From Carex sylvatica (taxonomy: Eukaryota; Streptophyta; Magnoliopsida; Poales; Cyperaceae): a DNA stretch of 64,000 nt. A program made the position numbers and the translations under genes. The stretch is from contig CAXKVR010000239.1 of the NCBI GenBank assembly GCA_964058845.1, positions 34,137 through 98,136 of the forward strand. The letters are read 5' to 3'. Shown here one piece after another: positions 11,640-23,083 of the stretch. The notes below the pieces were generated by a model. That model searched no databases, had not been told where the DNA came from, and saw only the letters and a program-made list of their open reading frames with translations. Within the stretch, counting starts at the first letter, position 1. Every line of letters starts with the position of its first letter.

Positions 11640-12327
11640 ACTATCAAACCTGAAATAAGATTTTGTATTTTACAAGTTTGTTAGATCTATTGTGCTAGTT
11701 TAAGTTTTTCTGTCAGAATTTTTGTAGGACCCAACAAGCTAAAACCATACCTCTGGATTTGTGCATGCATTAGGATCGCATGTTGGTTTTGGTCCAGAGT
11801 TATGGTGTTCTATTTGTAAGAAATAATTATTTGGATTAAGAGAAAGTAATATTTTCCGGACAGTGCAGGTGTCCATTTATTGTTACTTTTCTTACCTTTT
11901 GAGAAGTTAGTATTATTACTAAAAATTAAATTGAAGTGGATGTTATTTTAGAACTACGTTCTTACCACCTAGAGTTACTAGGGTGCCATGCATAGTGTCA
12001 ATTGGTTGGGCTATAGCTTTAAAACTTTTATTTTTGAGAATCAAACATTTGCATAGCTGTTCAATTCTACATAAATAGAAATCTTGTAGATTTTTTTTTT
12101 GTATTTTTTTTTAAGAGAACTATTCTTACTAGATGTACACTTTAAAATTTAATAGTTTTCTTTTTATCAAAAGAATAGTGAAGGATCGTACAAAAAAAAT
12201 ACAAAATTTCTTTTCATACAAAATTTTAGCATGTAGATTATATTGTGCTGTTTGAATGTACTCTTTGAGTTTATTAATTTGAGATTTGAACCAGTAGCAC
12301 CGGTTGAATGGTTCTTAATTTAGCAAC
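11640..12327. other. 3' flank of the CPP1-like gene with a decayed MITE
   Basis: No gene. About 11975-12300 resembles the large fold-back MITE family (motifs CTAGGGTGCCATGCATAG and an inverted poly-A/T core) but its arms are badly degraded. Confidence 0.4.
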
Positions 12328-12532
12328 AAAGGCGGAGTGAGAAAGGAGGAATGAGATCAATTGACCTCCATTTTTTTTTTCAAAATTTTATATTTATGTA
12401 TGATTTTTTATTAAATTGTGAATAAAATATCATGGTACTGCAAAATTGACTCTCATTCTCTGCAGAAATTTTTTATATTATTGACCCCCATATGCATTTG
12501 GTCCCCATAGTCCGAAAGTTTGGCTCCGCCCC
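12328..12532. mobile_element. short hAT-like MITE
   Basis: Ends AAGGCGGAGTG and CTCCGCCCC are imperfect inverted repeats of the GGGGCGGA type common in plant hAT elements. Flanks TTAGCAAC (12320-12327) and TTAGCAGG (12533-12540) match at six of eight positions, as expected of an old 8-bp target duplication. Confidence 0.55.
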
Positions 12533-12540
12533 TTAGCAGG

Positions 12541-13718
12541 ATAACGTAACTCAATAGCATTTATTAATATTAAATTGCACAGTCACAGAATCACTCATTT
12601 TATGATATGGCCGAAAAGTTTGAAAACTACAATACTGGGCATTAAATTTTTATTTACCACAAATTAATCAACTTTAGAAAAAAAAAAAAGTAAAAAAAAA
12701 GATATAACATATTCATTCATTTTGGCGTCATGTTTGCATAATTTTATTGTGCTACAAATATTATGATTTAGCTGGAAAGCAATGCAGATGATATATATGC
12801 AAATATTATTATTCACACATCAATTTCATAAACACTAACATAGAGATATGTGTCAATATAAACTAATAAAAAAAGAAATGCTTTCACAAACCCTCATTTC
12901 GGATATTATCATAACTTTTAATGTTAACTTATATTTCTATCTAATTTTAATCAATTCTTACAGTAGGACCTATTTAATATAAAACAAAATTTTCAAGAAC
13001 CAGTATGGTAACTTTAAATTCTAAGAACTAAAAATATAAAAATAAGATGCAAAGTGTGTTTGGTTGGTTCGGATCGGATCTGTTCAAATTAGATTTAGGC
13101 GAATTTAATGTCTTTTGGTTTGTTAATTTTATCCTGCCACCTGTCCCTTGCTGTTACTTTCTGTTTCTGATAATGTACATCAAGGTTGATATGAGTGATA
13201 ATTTTGATATCTTCCATTTCAACCACATTTAAGTTTGTTACAACTTTTCCTCTTTTTTTAAGTTGTCAATTCACCTCCAAACTCAAGTCGCCTACTTGTT
13301 TTAATTAATTCTAGTTAGAACGCAAAAACAAACTCTTTACTTTGTCAAATAAGTGACCTTTCTCAGACGGAGACTATGGTCCCTGTTCAAGTTGAACGTC
13401 TTTGATCAAGACTTATGGTTCTTTCTAATATATTATTTGAATCTGTACAAGGTTAACTTTAATATATTATTTGCAATATTTTAGAAACAAAAAATTATTC
13501 CGAAAATATATTCGTACTAACCAAGAGGGTATTAAATAAGTAAAATATAATATAATTTGCCTACTCTAGCTACAAACAATCCCGATCTAAGTGGGACAGA
13601 ACATTTGTTTCCTAGCTGTTGGTGAGGATCCGAACTGGTCAACAGGTCAAGTGATCTTACATAATCTCTCTCTAAGACTAAAGTTGACCTGTCCCGTTTT
13701 TTGTGACACTAACATAAT

Positions 13719-13749
<31 letters not shown>
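12541..13749. other. intergenic, no gene seen
   Basis: AT-rich sequence without recognisable coding regions. It ends in an (AT)n microsatellite at 13722-13749. Confidence 0.45.
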
Positions 13750-13752
<3 letters not shown>

Positions 13753-14160
13753 TAGAACTTGGGTGTTCTTAAGTTCACCAAGTTTTTTGGTGAACTCAAG
13801 TTTAAAATCTGTCAAATCAGTTTGAAATGACAAATTTGAACTGTTAAAATCCGTCTACCTTACGAATGATGTGTATACATGTGAAAATTTTAAATATTAG
13901 AATTAATTTAGTATAAAGTCAAGCGGTCAAAAATCGTTCAAAAAATAAATGCATTAAAATTATTTTATTAACCTTTTAATTTTGACCTCTTCACTTTATA
14001 TTAAATTAATTCGAATGTTTAAAATTTTCACATGTAGACGCATCAATCACAAGGTAGACAGATTTCAACGGTTCAGATTCGTCATTTGAAACCGATTTGA
14101 TGAATTTTAAACTTGAGTTCACTAAAAACTTGGTGAACTTAAGAACACCCTAGTTCTACT
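13750..14160. mobile_element. fold-back MITE, GAGTAGAACT family, copy 1
   Basis: Ends GAGTAGAACTTGGGTGTTCT and AACACCCTAGTTCTACT are inverted, and the arms pair for nearly 200 bp each. The flanks are AT repeats, so the target duplication is ambiguous here. Related copies at 18925 and 51552 have clear 9-bp duplications. Confidence 0.8.
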
Positions 14161-14167
14161 ATATATA

Positions 14168-14546
14168 GAGGAGGGATCCAATTACACATTTTTTGGTGAT
14201 ACTGAATTACACTCTCTATTTTCAAAATTTTCAAATTTCAAACAGTCGATCCAAACCATTCAACATAATGGATATGTTAAAATGTGCTTGCATATCAGAT
14301 ATTTTATTTTTTGGATTTTTTTTTACTCTTTATTAAGTATTTAACAAAATCGCTATATTTAGGCCATTGAATTTTTGTATCCATCTTAATATTAAGATAG
14401 TAAAAAAAAATCAGAAAAATATAAAATTTGATCTGCAAGCATATTTTAACATATCCATCATGTTGAACGGTTTGGATCGACTGTTTTGGCTTTGAAAACA
14501 TAGGGTGTAATCCGGTGTCACCAAAAAAAATGTAATTTGATCCCTC

Positions 14547-14549
<3 letters not shown>
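14168..14549. mobile_element. fold-back MITE sharing the GTCGATCC core
   Basis: Inverted ends GAGGAGGGATCCAATTACA and its imperfect inverse surround arms containing CAGTCGATCCAAACC and its inverse. The central part resembles the 582-987 element, but the outer 50 bases are different. It starts only 8 bp after the preceding MITE and is followed by an (AT)n run at 14550-14583. Confidence 0.75.
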
Positions 14550-14583
<34 letters not shown>

Positions 14584-14585
<2 letters not shown>

Positions 14586-16112
14586 CTTAAACATAAAATG
14601 CATTGTGTTAGAATTTTAAACTCTAAAATAAGTTTCCACAACTACAAGATGGATCACTAACCATTAACTTACAAACATACATTTATCATTTTATGAGAGG
14701 CTGAATCATATAAAAAAAATATATATTAAAAAGAGAAATTTAATTAAATTTTAATATACATAATTATTATTTTTTAAATAAATAATGGAGGTTGCTGAGC
14801 TCCCTTGATTTGACTGTTGATACGCCCCAGTTTGTGACTAAATCTAACAACTTAATCAGTACTGATATGGTAAATCTTATCCTTATCCTTGTGCCAGCAC
14901 TGTTTCTGATCGGTTGTTGCTTTAAGGATGAGAAGGGGACGGCTATTGACTAAATAAGTTCTACTACAATTATAATAAATTACGATTCATGAGTTTCTGT
15001 AATAAATGCAACACAATGACAGCAGTAGTACAATTGTACAAATACATAACAAAATACGAAATGAATTCATATGATGTCATAATATTAGTCCAAATAAAAC
15101 AAATTGTTAATATTTAGTCTAAATTGGAAAATGATAATATGTATGTTATTATCCATACCTCTGTTGTGATATTTAATAAAAGAAAAATAGACTAGCTGGG
15201 TAAGATAACGCCATCAAACTTTGCTGTTTTGAGAGATGACTCTGCTTGACCCTGGTCTAAAATTTTAAATGATCGCATGTTGTACGGCTGTATCAACTAT
15301 TGAGTCAGCAATCATGCGAGTCGGGTCGGGTGGGGTTGGATCGGGTCAATTTGACATTCGAGAATTGTGAGATCACGAATCGGATTGGGCATCGGATTAT
15401 CCAATTTTCGCTCATGTCTAGATTTTGGGCATGTCGGATCAGATCAGGTATTGACTTTCTAATAAAGTTCGATTCCGATTGGTTTCTGACCCGGTTGAAT
15501 GAGAGTTGTTATATTTCTAAAGTAACATCAAATGTACATGATAATGTTCGGATCAGGTTGAATTTAAAAAAATGTAAGTCGGATCGAACTTTATAGGCTC
15601 GGGCCGGATGTACATTGCGACATCTGATCAAGCACTAGAAAAGATCCGTTGTTTTTTACGCTTTTAATTGGCTTGTATTGTTTGTGCAGTTGAGCATCAC
15701 ATATATTAATTAAAGGGTAGTGTTGATGCTGTCCAACATGTTCAACACTGAAGCATTTGATAATTACTTTGATAATGCAGATTTCAATCATGATAATTAT
15801 TGTTAAAGGTTTCATCAGATATTTTCTGTCACAAAATATGTAGATTGAGTGAATGATAAGATTTGTGTTGCAGATAGGGGAATTGACTTGGAGATGAAAC
15901 CAAGGATAGCCCCCATTAGGTGAAACCTTTAACAATAAATTAATTCAATCAACAATTAGTATTTGATCTAGTAACAGAAGTAATATCTTCTGTATGAGAT
16001 ATTACGTACTTGAAATCCAGACAAGATCCTTTGTGGATATTTAATAATTCATGACTTGACATCTAACATTTACTCAAAATAAAATAAATTCATCCAATCA
16101 ATACCTTCATTT
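14584..16112. other. intergenic with a CGGGT-type repeat
   Basis: No gene is supported. From about 15310 to 15610 degenerate CGGGTCGGGT / GGATCGGG motifs recur, as in the hAT-like elements at 38735 and 19600; borders were not found. A short palindrome around 15718-15750 is unexplained. Confidence 0.4.
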
Positions 16113-16761
16113 GGTCATGATGTGGCTCTAGACAAGGCTATGAATGTTTCCATAGAATTAGCTGTCTGAGGGGGGGTCTCTGGTTTCAGCTTGTTGACCT
16201 TTCAAGAGGTACAGTTATTTGCTAAATAATTAAATATTTTGAATTAAATTTTCTGACATTAGACACACTCAGTATTATTTTGAGGATTCTGGTATCTGTC
16301 CATAGTGAATGGAGATTTTTTTTATGTATATATGCTGTCAAGAATTAACTATGCTTGTTTTATCAGCATCAGAGGTGCTATCAGCAGTCTCAAATTTTAG
16401 AACCACCATAAAACCAATTTCCTCAGAATTTCCTAACATATGACTATGATTGATCACCTGCCCCTATAATATATTTATGAATGTTTTACCCTTGATTATT
16501 GATAAATTTTGGTATCTTGACTACAACCACAACTGAATCAGACGATGACAGCATTAATCATAGCATTAATCTCCCTTCTGGTACAGGACAGAGTGAAATC
16601 AGTAGTGCATCAATCTGGGCAACTGTGTTTTCTGTTGTCAGAATCCATTTGACAGTGTGTGTTCATGTGGACACATGGCAGGTTGCAGGGAATGTTTACA
16701 GAAAATCATAGAGGCCAATTCAGTATGGCGCAATGAAATAAAAGAGGTAGTAAAAAAATAG
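16113..16761 (+). pseudogene. decayed XBAT35-like UIM and RING tail
   Basis: At 16119-16169 the reading HDVALDKAMNVSIELAV aligns with the UIM exon of the gene at 20580-23083 and then meets a TGA. After the stop the same frame continues GGVSGF, matching GVSVF in the intact gene. At 16612-16761 a second block reads NLGNCVFCCQNPFDSVCSCG and then HMAGCRECLQKI. It matches the RING of the intact gene (CSICIENP, CGHMAGCMGC, LQKI) but ends at TAG without the last Cys pair. A change of frame separates this block from the acidic stretch TESDDDSINHS before it. A stop, a frameshift and loss of two zinc ligands make it a non-functional remnant of a paralogous tail. Confidence 0.75.
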
Positions 16762-17877
16762 GTATTAAAAAAATAAAATTGCAAGTGTGCTCTTCATTAT
16801 TTAGATAGAAGAATCGAATGTGAGTTGTGTTGAAAACTTGAAATTTAATTAGTCAATTATCATCAAGCTATTAGTGTTTTAATTATTTAAATATGACACG
16901 TACCAAAATTTAAGCCAATCTAAAAAAATTATCAGTCATCTATCAAACCTCTATTGTGGTAATTAATTAAGATACTCCAAATATTATACATACACTATTT
17001 AAGAAATAGAAACACATCTTCAATTTTTATTTTTTAACTTGAATAATATTTTTAAAGATATCAACTGAGTATTAAATATATGTTAAAATTATCCAATAAA
17101 AATGTGTTGGCTAATCTCTTTTTGGTTTTAAAAAAAAAAGTTAAACTTTATTTGTTAAAAACTAAAAAGTGTTGTCTTGTCTCCTTTGGTTAAAAATAAA
17201 AAGATTAAAGAAAATAAAAAGATTCAACACTTTCTTTTGGTTAAAAAGTGTTGGCTTCTCTCCATTTTGGTTAAAAAAAGGTTAAACACTTTTCTTTTGG
17301 TTGAAAACTATTTGCTTTAGTCCTGGTGGTTTGGAATTGAACGTACCGTGCTAGTAAATGGCTGAAATTTAGTTTGTTTTCAACAACAATTCCAAGTTTT
17401 GAGTAAATGATTTTGCAACTTAGGTGTCTACCTGCTTGTATATATTTTTTTCTAAGAAAAGATAGTCAAGTCTCCTAATTTAAATATATTATTCACAAAA
17501 TATCTCCAACCCAATTTCAAATTTACACCTTTTTCATACGAAAAATATTATCTTAATTACTAAACAGATTGAGGTTCTTGAAGTATTACGTGTTGAATCT
17601 TATTTGTATATTATTTTAACTTTAAGTTCCATTTTAAGTATTTTGTAAGAGATTGTCATTATAAGCTAACAATTTTATTTTTCTATTTAATTACAAAATT
17701 TCAACATCAGTGTACCAAAAAAATCTAGTGTAGGTAATAATCTATCATCTCAAGTTGTTCAAGTCTTCGTTGAATTGTCAAATACGACATTTTGTCGAAA
17801 CTCCTGCAGTTTAGTCAAAAGTTAATTATCTCAAGTCGTTATAATATTTTATGTGAAATTGTCTAGAAACTCCTACC
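16762..17877. other. intergenic with degenerate GTGTTGGCT minisatellite
   Basis: No gene. Between about 17100 and 17310 the unit AAAAAGTGTTGGCT...TTTTGGTTAAAA recurs several times with substitutions. The rest is AT-rich and featureless. Confidence 0.4.
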
Positions 17878-20350
17878 TAAATATTGCGGTCATTTTTATT
17901 AATACCAAAAAAAAAAAGATAATTAAAAAAATGCTCCTGCATTTGTTTTTTTTTCAAAATTGCTCCGACCGCCAGGCTCACGGGTGGTCCAATCCCCATA
18001 GCAGACCACCTGAGACAGATCCGAGTGGTCCTCTTTTTTATTTTTATTTTGTTTTAGAGATCTTAATATTTTTTATTTAAATAATTTTGTGAAGAATTTT
18101 TTTTCTTGTTTAGAGTGTATGCCAAAAAATAAGACATTTGATATATTTATGAAGTGATGTCGTAACTCTTTATAACTTTGATTGATTTGATTTGTCAATT
18201 GGATATCACAAGTCTAAAGATAACACTAATTAAGGACTTGGCTTTAATTCTTAATAATTTATTTTATTCAAATATACACAAGGAAATATAGTTAAATTGC
18301 CTCAATGATGTCAACTTTTTTTTTTTTAGAGAATAATTGAATTATTTGATTATTGTCAACATATATCATTTGCTCGGATATAGGCAAACAAATACAATAA
18401 ATAGTAAATGCATTTAAAAATAACTATATGGATAATTCTTGAATAATCTCTTAGGCTTTTGACTAAACAAAATGCCGATCGTTGTATGCCTACCGTCGAA
18501 CGAAAACTTAAACTGAATTTTTGAGGCACTAAACGATGTTTTTTTGAAATTATGATGCTTCGGATATCCGAGGGTAACTCTCCTGGGTGATATTCGGACC
18601 TATCTCGTCCCCCCTTTCCAAAAAGTGGTCATACGCGCAAATCCGACTTTTCTAGCCAAAGTTATCGATGTTTAAAGGTTTTTCGAAAGCTGAACTTTGA
18701 AAATTCATAACTAACTGTAGAAGAATCCAAATAAATTGAAATTTGTGTCAATTATGTATATTTTTGAATGCTCTACATTCTGGTGTAATCACTTTTGTAG
18801 TTTAGTCCTTGTATCAGTTCAGACTTGCTGATTTTCCAGCAGAGGTTAAATGCAGCGCATGCGCCGTATTTGCGGCCACATGGGCTGTGTATATATGTAT
18901 AATATATGTATATATAATATAATAGAGTAGAACTAGGGTGTTCTTAAGCTCACCAAAGTGTTTGGTGAGCTTAACTCCAAAACTCATCAAATCGGTTTCA
19001 AATGATAAAGTAATTGATTTAAGTAACATTGTTTTAAAATAATTAGTAATTTTGATTTATATATAAAGTAATTGATTTAAGCAACATTGTTTTAAAATAA
19101 TTAGTAATTATTTTTGTGAAGTAGTTAGATTTGTTTTGAATAGGTTAGATTTTATTTTTGAAATTCGAAATTATTTTTAATAGGTTAAAAAAATGTGTTA
19201 GAATTATTTTTGTGAATATGTGAAGTAATTTCTGTTTTTAAATTCTGTTTTTTAAATTTCTTTTTATTTTATTTTTTAATTGTATGTTAGAATTATTTTG
19301 AAAAGGTTAAATAAATATGTTATATATATTATCAATTTAAAACGTAAACTAAAAATTTCTAGATATAAATAAATTATAAAACTATATAATTAGAATGAGA
19401 ATTTAAAAATAAAATAAAATAACTCGTGTAAAGAAATAAATAAATACATTTCTATCTAACCGAATAAATATACAAATTTTAACATGAATAATTTTTATAT
19501 ATAAGTTACAAATTTTATTTATTTATATACACTATTTGATATTGAACAATTCTAATTTTAAAAGTCGAATTATATACACTTAATGATATTCGGACAACAC
19601 CGTAAAAAAATAAAAGAAAAAAAACAAAGGAAAAAAAAATAAAACACAGAAAAAAAAAACCGCACCGCTGTGCCCGTCAAGGGTACCACGAGCACGGGTA
19701 TAAGACGGACAGGGCACAGGTTTTAAAAAAATACCCGTGATACCCGGTCCATAGTACCCGTATACCCGTGATACTTATACCCGACCCGTACCCGTGCCCA
19801 ACCCCGGATATACCCGGCCCGCCCGGTCCCTACCCGAGAGCACAACTCTAGCTTAGAACACCCTAGTTCTACTCAATATAATATATGTATATGTATATCA
19901 TTGAGATAATTTAACTATATTTTCTTGTATATATTTGAATAAAATAAATTATTAAGAATTAATGTCAAGTCCTTAATTAGTGTTATCTTTAGACTTGTGA
20001 TATCCAACTGACAAATCAAATTAATCAAAGTTATAAAGAGTTACGACGTCACTTCATAAATATATCAAATGTCTTATTTTTTGGCACACACTCTAAACAA
20101 GAAAAAAATTTATTCACAAAATTATTTAAATAAAAAATATTAAGATCTCTAAAAAAAAAAAAAAAAGACCGCTCGGACCAGGGGTGGTCTGATCTCTAGT
20201 GGACCGCTCCTGTCTCGGACGGTCTTCTATGGAGATTGGGCTGCCCGTGGGTCTGCCGGTTGGAGCAATTTTGAAAAAAAATCTAATGTAGGGGTATTTT
20301 TAAAATTATCTATTTTTTTTAGAATATTAATAAAAGCCGTAAATATTGTT
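17878..20350. mobile_element. 2.5-kb fold-back element upstream of the EH-RING gene
   Basis: The left arm (about 17878-18310) and the right arm (about 19888-20350) are long inverted repeats. Shared blocks include TTTCAAAATTGCTCCGACC and GATATCACAAGTCTAAAGA on the left, with their inverses on the right. The loop (18311-19887) carries a MITE with its own target duplication. No transposase frame was seen. A target duplication was not identified, so the outer borders are approximate. The right border lies about 130 bp before the TATA box of the next gene. Confidence 0.75.
18925..19874. mobile_element. GAGTAGAACT-family MITE, copy 2, nested, perfect 9-bp TSD
   Basis: Ends GAGTAGAACTAGGGTG and its inverse are flanked by AATATAATA at 18916-18924 and 19875-19883. 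It is longer (950 bp) than its relatives. Inside is a 58-bp-period duplication starting at 19007 and 19065, and a segment at about 19660-19855 rich in TACCCGT / CGGGTA motifs like hAT-type elements. So this is an insertion within an insertion within the larger fold-back. Confidence 0.88.
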
Positions 20351-20480
20351 GCCATTGGTTTGTCACTAAAAGTCTAGCAAGAACCGCGTAGTAAGAGAGA
20401 CGTGAGAGTCACTATCATAACATTGATTTCATGTCAATTCATACTGATCAACTTATATGAAAAAACACTTAATAATTTTG

Positions 20481-20488
20481 TATAAAAA
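20481..20488 (+). promoter_or_regulatory. TATA box of the EH-RING gene
   Basis: TATAAAAA lies 99 bp before the ATG at 20580. It also shows that the in-frame ATG at 20457 is upstream of transcription and is not the start. Confidence 0.6.
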
Positions 20489-20579
20489 CCTTCCCCCTCT
20501 CATCTCTCCCACCCTCCTATTTGTTCCCTCCATTTTCATTTCTTCGCTGTTAGTAGCTCTTTTGTATTATATTTTGAGC

Positions 20580-23083
20580 ATGATGAGCTTCTCGATTGAG
20601 GTAGATAAGGAGGTGTATGAGAATTATTTTTGCATAGCTGATTCGAATGGCGATGGAAAGATTAATGGCCCTGAAGCTGTTGCCTTTTTTCATGGCTCAA
20701 AGTTGTCTCGTGAAGTCCTGGCTCAGGTTCCTCTCTCTGTGTGTTCTTTTAATATATTTTTCATTAAATAAGCATAAAATTACTCATCGATCATTCTACA
20801 TCTAAAACATCATCTACATCAAAATCGAACAACACAAACATAAAAAAAAAAAAAAAAACTTCCTCGGAAGTAGTGGGCAGACTGACACCGACGATCTTCA
20901 GCATCGGCTGGCCAGCGACCTCTCTCTCTCTCTCTCTCACAGCTGCTACCCTTTATTTCTACTTCAAAAAATAGAAAATTACAACCTTGACTCAGTCTCC
21001 AATAAAGTCCCAACCTCAACATTTTTTTTTTTTAATACAGATGCTCTTGCATGCATTATTCATGGATTAATTAGGCCTGTACACCTAATTTCAGCTATAA
21101 TAATCTTAAAGTTCTCTTATTCTTTAGATATGGATACATGCTGATCAAGATAACAAGGGTTTTCTCGATCGGTTAGGATTCTACAATGCTCTCAAGCTTG
21201 TATCAGTTGCACAACAAAAGGGTTATTTAACAGCTGAAAACATAAATCATGCATTATCAGTCAAATCCAAAATTCCTGCTCCAAGGATAAATTTGGGAGA
21301 CGCCACATGTCGTATAAATAAATGTGAAGATTCTACAGAGGCAGATGCTGTTAAGTGGCCAAAATTCTCAGAATCTGACATCTCCAAGTATGCCGAAATA
21401 TTTAGGAAAATGGATAGGGACATAGATGGAAAAATCACCGGTGAGCAGGCGCGCATATTGTTCCTCAGTTGGAAAATGCCCAAAGGTTATTTTCTTGTCT
21501 AACTGTTTAGGTTGTTTTAAAATATATTTTTGTGTCATTTGCTTGTGCTAATCATGTAATTTTCTCCTTCAGGGGTCTTAAGGGATATATGGACCTTGTC
21601 AGATTGTGATAGAGATGGCGACCTTTTGTTTTTTGAATTCTGCATCGCTGTTTATTTCATGGAGCGGCACCGGGAGGGTTTTTCTCTGCCGATCTCACTC
21701 CCTGATACTGTTCGATACGACGAGACACTGTTGAAAGCCACAAGTAAAGGTAGGGGGCAAGTTTTTTAATTAGAAAAATTATTTGGAGAGATTGATCTGA
21801 TAACCGTAAAAAGGTTTTGAGCAGTAATCTAACAAACCCAAAAAGGAAAAAAAAATTATATGTTGTCCTGATTCAATTCAAATTGTTGGTTACTTAATTG
21901 CACAAAATCTTAATTGCAGATAGTAACTCCCATTCAAATTGCTGGAAAAATATCTATCAGTAATGTTATAAAGAAATTTTTTATAACGGTAGCATAATTT
22001 TTTTCCGACCATTTTTTGTGAACTTTATAATTCTTTCCTTTGCTACCTTAATTTAGTCACTCAACCCAATTATCATTTAGATCAAGCAGAGGAGGATCTA
22101 CAATTGGCTATCAAAGCATCAATTCAAACAGCAATACAAGAAGGGGTGTCTGTTTTTCAGCCGTGCGATTCTTTTGGAGGTAAGATGAAGGTCTCATGTT
22201 CAACATTTTATATATTTTTGATGAAATGTTCATGGTTCTATTAAAAACAGAAACTTATTTCTAAAGATTAAAAAAAAGTATCATAATAAATCATAACTTC
22301 ATTTGTTCAGACTTAAGAGCCATAAAATACAAATGTGAAAACAGTTATTTTTCTCTAATTAATAAGAAACATGGTGAGAGGCAGCTAAAAGGAAATAGAT
22401 GGAGGATTTGACGAACTTTCTATTTCAAAAAGGAGAGGGGCAGAGGTCAAGTTATTCAATTAGAAAACATAATTTGGGGATGAACCAGAACTAGAAAATA
22501 AAACATGACAGGTTAATGCACAACTGACAAGGTAATTTTGAAGGTGCCTACTACCAGCAACAGACCATACCTGTTAAACTTTGTACCACCATGGATACAA
22601 CTGACATGGTAATTCTAGGCTTTAACTTTAGGAGATCATTACTCAGATAAGTTTCTAAAAAGAATCTTAATCATACATTTTAACTATAATTAACCATTAG
22701 GTACTGACATGCCAAGCCCAAGTACCCCAACAGCATGTGCACCAGATCTACATAAATTTGGTGCAAACCCCATTCTGTCTCCAAGCACAAATTCCGCACC
22801 GTCAGCGCCGCCTTTGGATTTTTTTTCTTTCCTCTCTGTACCTCATGTTGATAATTTTGGTACAACTGGATTCAAATCAAGTCAAATTCAAGAATGGGAG
22901 AGCAACTGTGTCAATTTAGGCCTGTGCAGCATCTGTATTGAAAATCCAGTGGAGGGTGCGTGCATACCATGCGGACACATGGCCGGCTGCATGGGATGCT
23001 TACAGAAGATCAAAAATTCCGGCGGCGAGTGCCCTATCTGCCGTGCCAAAATTGTGTGGATTGTCAAACTCTATGCTGTATGA
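20580..23083 (+). CDS. EH-EH-UIM-RING chimeric protein, putative endocytic E3 ligase
   Basis: Five exons, 20580-20726, 21128-21485, 21573-21749, 22081-22179 and 22701-23083, give 387 residues with GT-AG introns and an open frame. EH domain 1 spans about 9-100, with a canonical EF loop D21-E32 and the conserved Trp51. EH domain 2 spans about 125-215, with EF loops at D145 and D179-E190 and Trp175. Both resemble the N-terminus of plant AtEH/Pan1 proteins, but the linker is only about 25 residues where those proteins have a long one. Exon 4 encodes a ubiquitin-interacting motif, 231-248 (EEDLQLAIKASIQTAI). Exon 5 adds a Pro/Ser linker with PSAPPL and a C3HC4 RING: C336, C339, C351, H353, C357, C360, C371, C374, ending IVKLYAV as in XBAT34/35. 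Expected activity is EH binding of NPF motifs, ubiquitin binding and E3 ligation at endocytic membranes; this is inferred from domains. Fusion of two adjacent genes by misprediction is the alternative, but frame and phase agree throughout. Confidence 0.85.

Noticed and set aside
16499..16711. 70-codon open frame over the RING remnant
   Set aside because: It is in a different frame from the RING residues after about 16610; the CxxC and CGHMAGC matches lie in another frame, so this open frame is only partly meaningful.
20457..20579. In-frame upstream ATG extending the EH-RING protein by 41 residues
   Set aside because: A good TATA box lies at 20481, downstream of that ATG, and the extension is unlike EH-protein N-termini. 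The ATG at 20580 was used.
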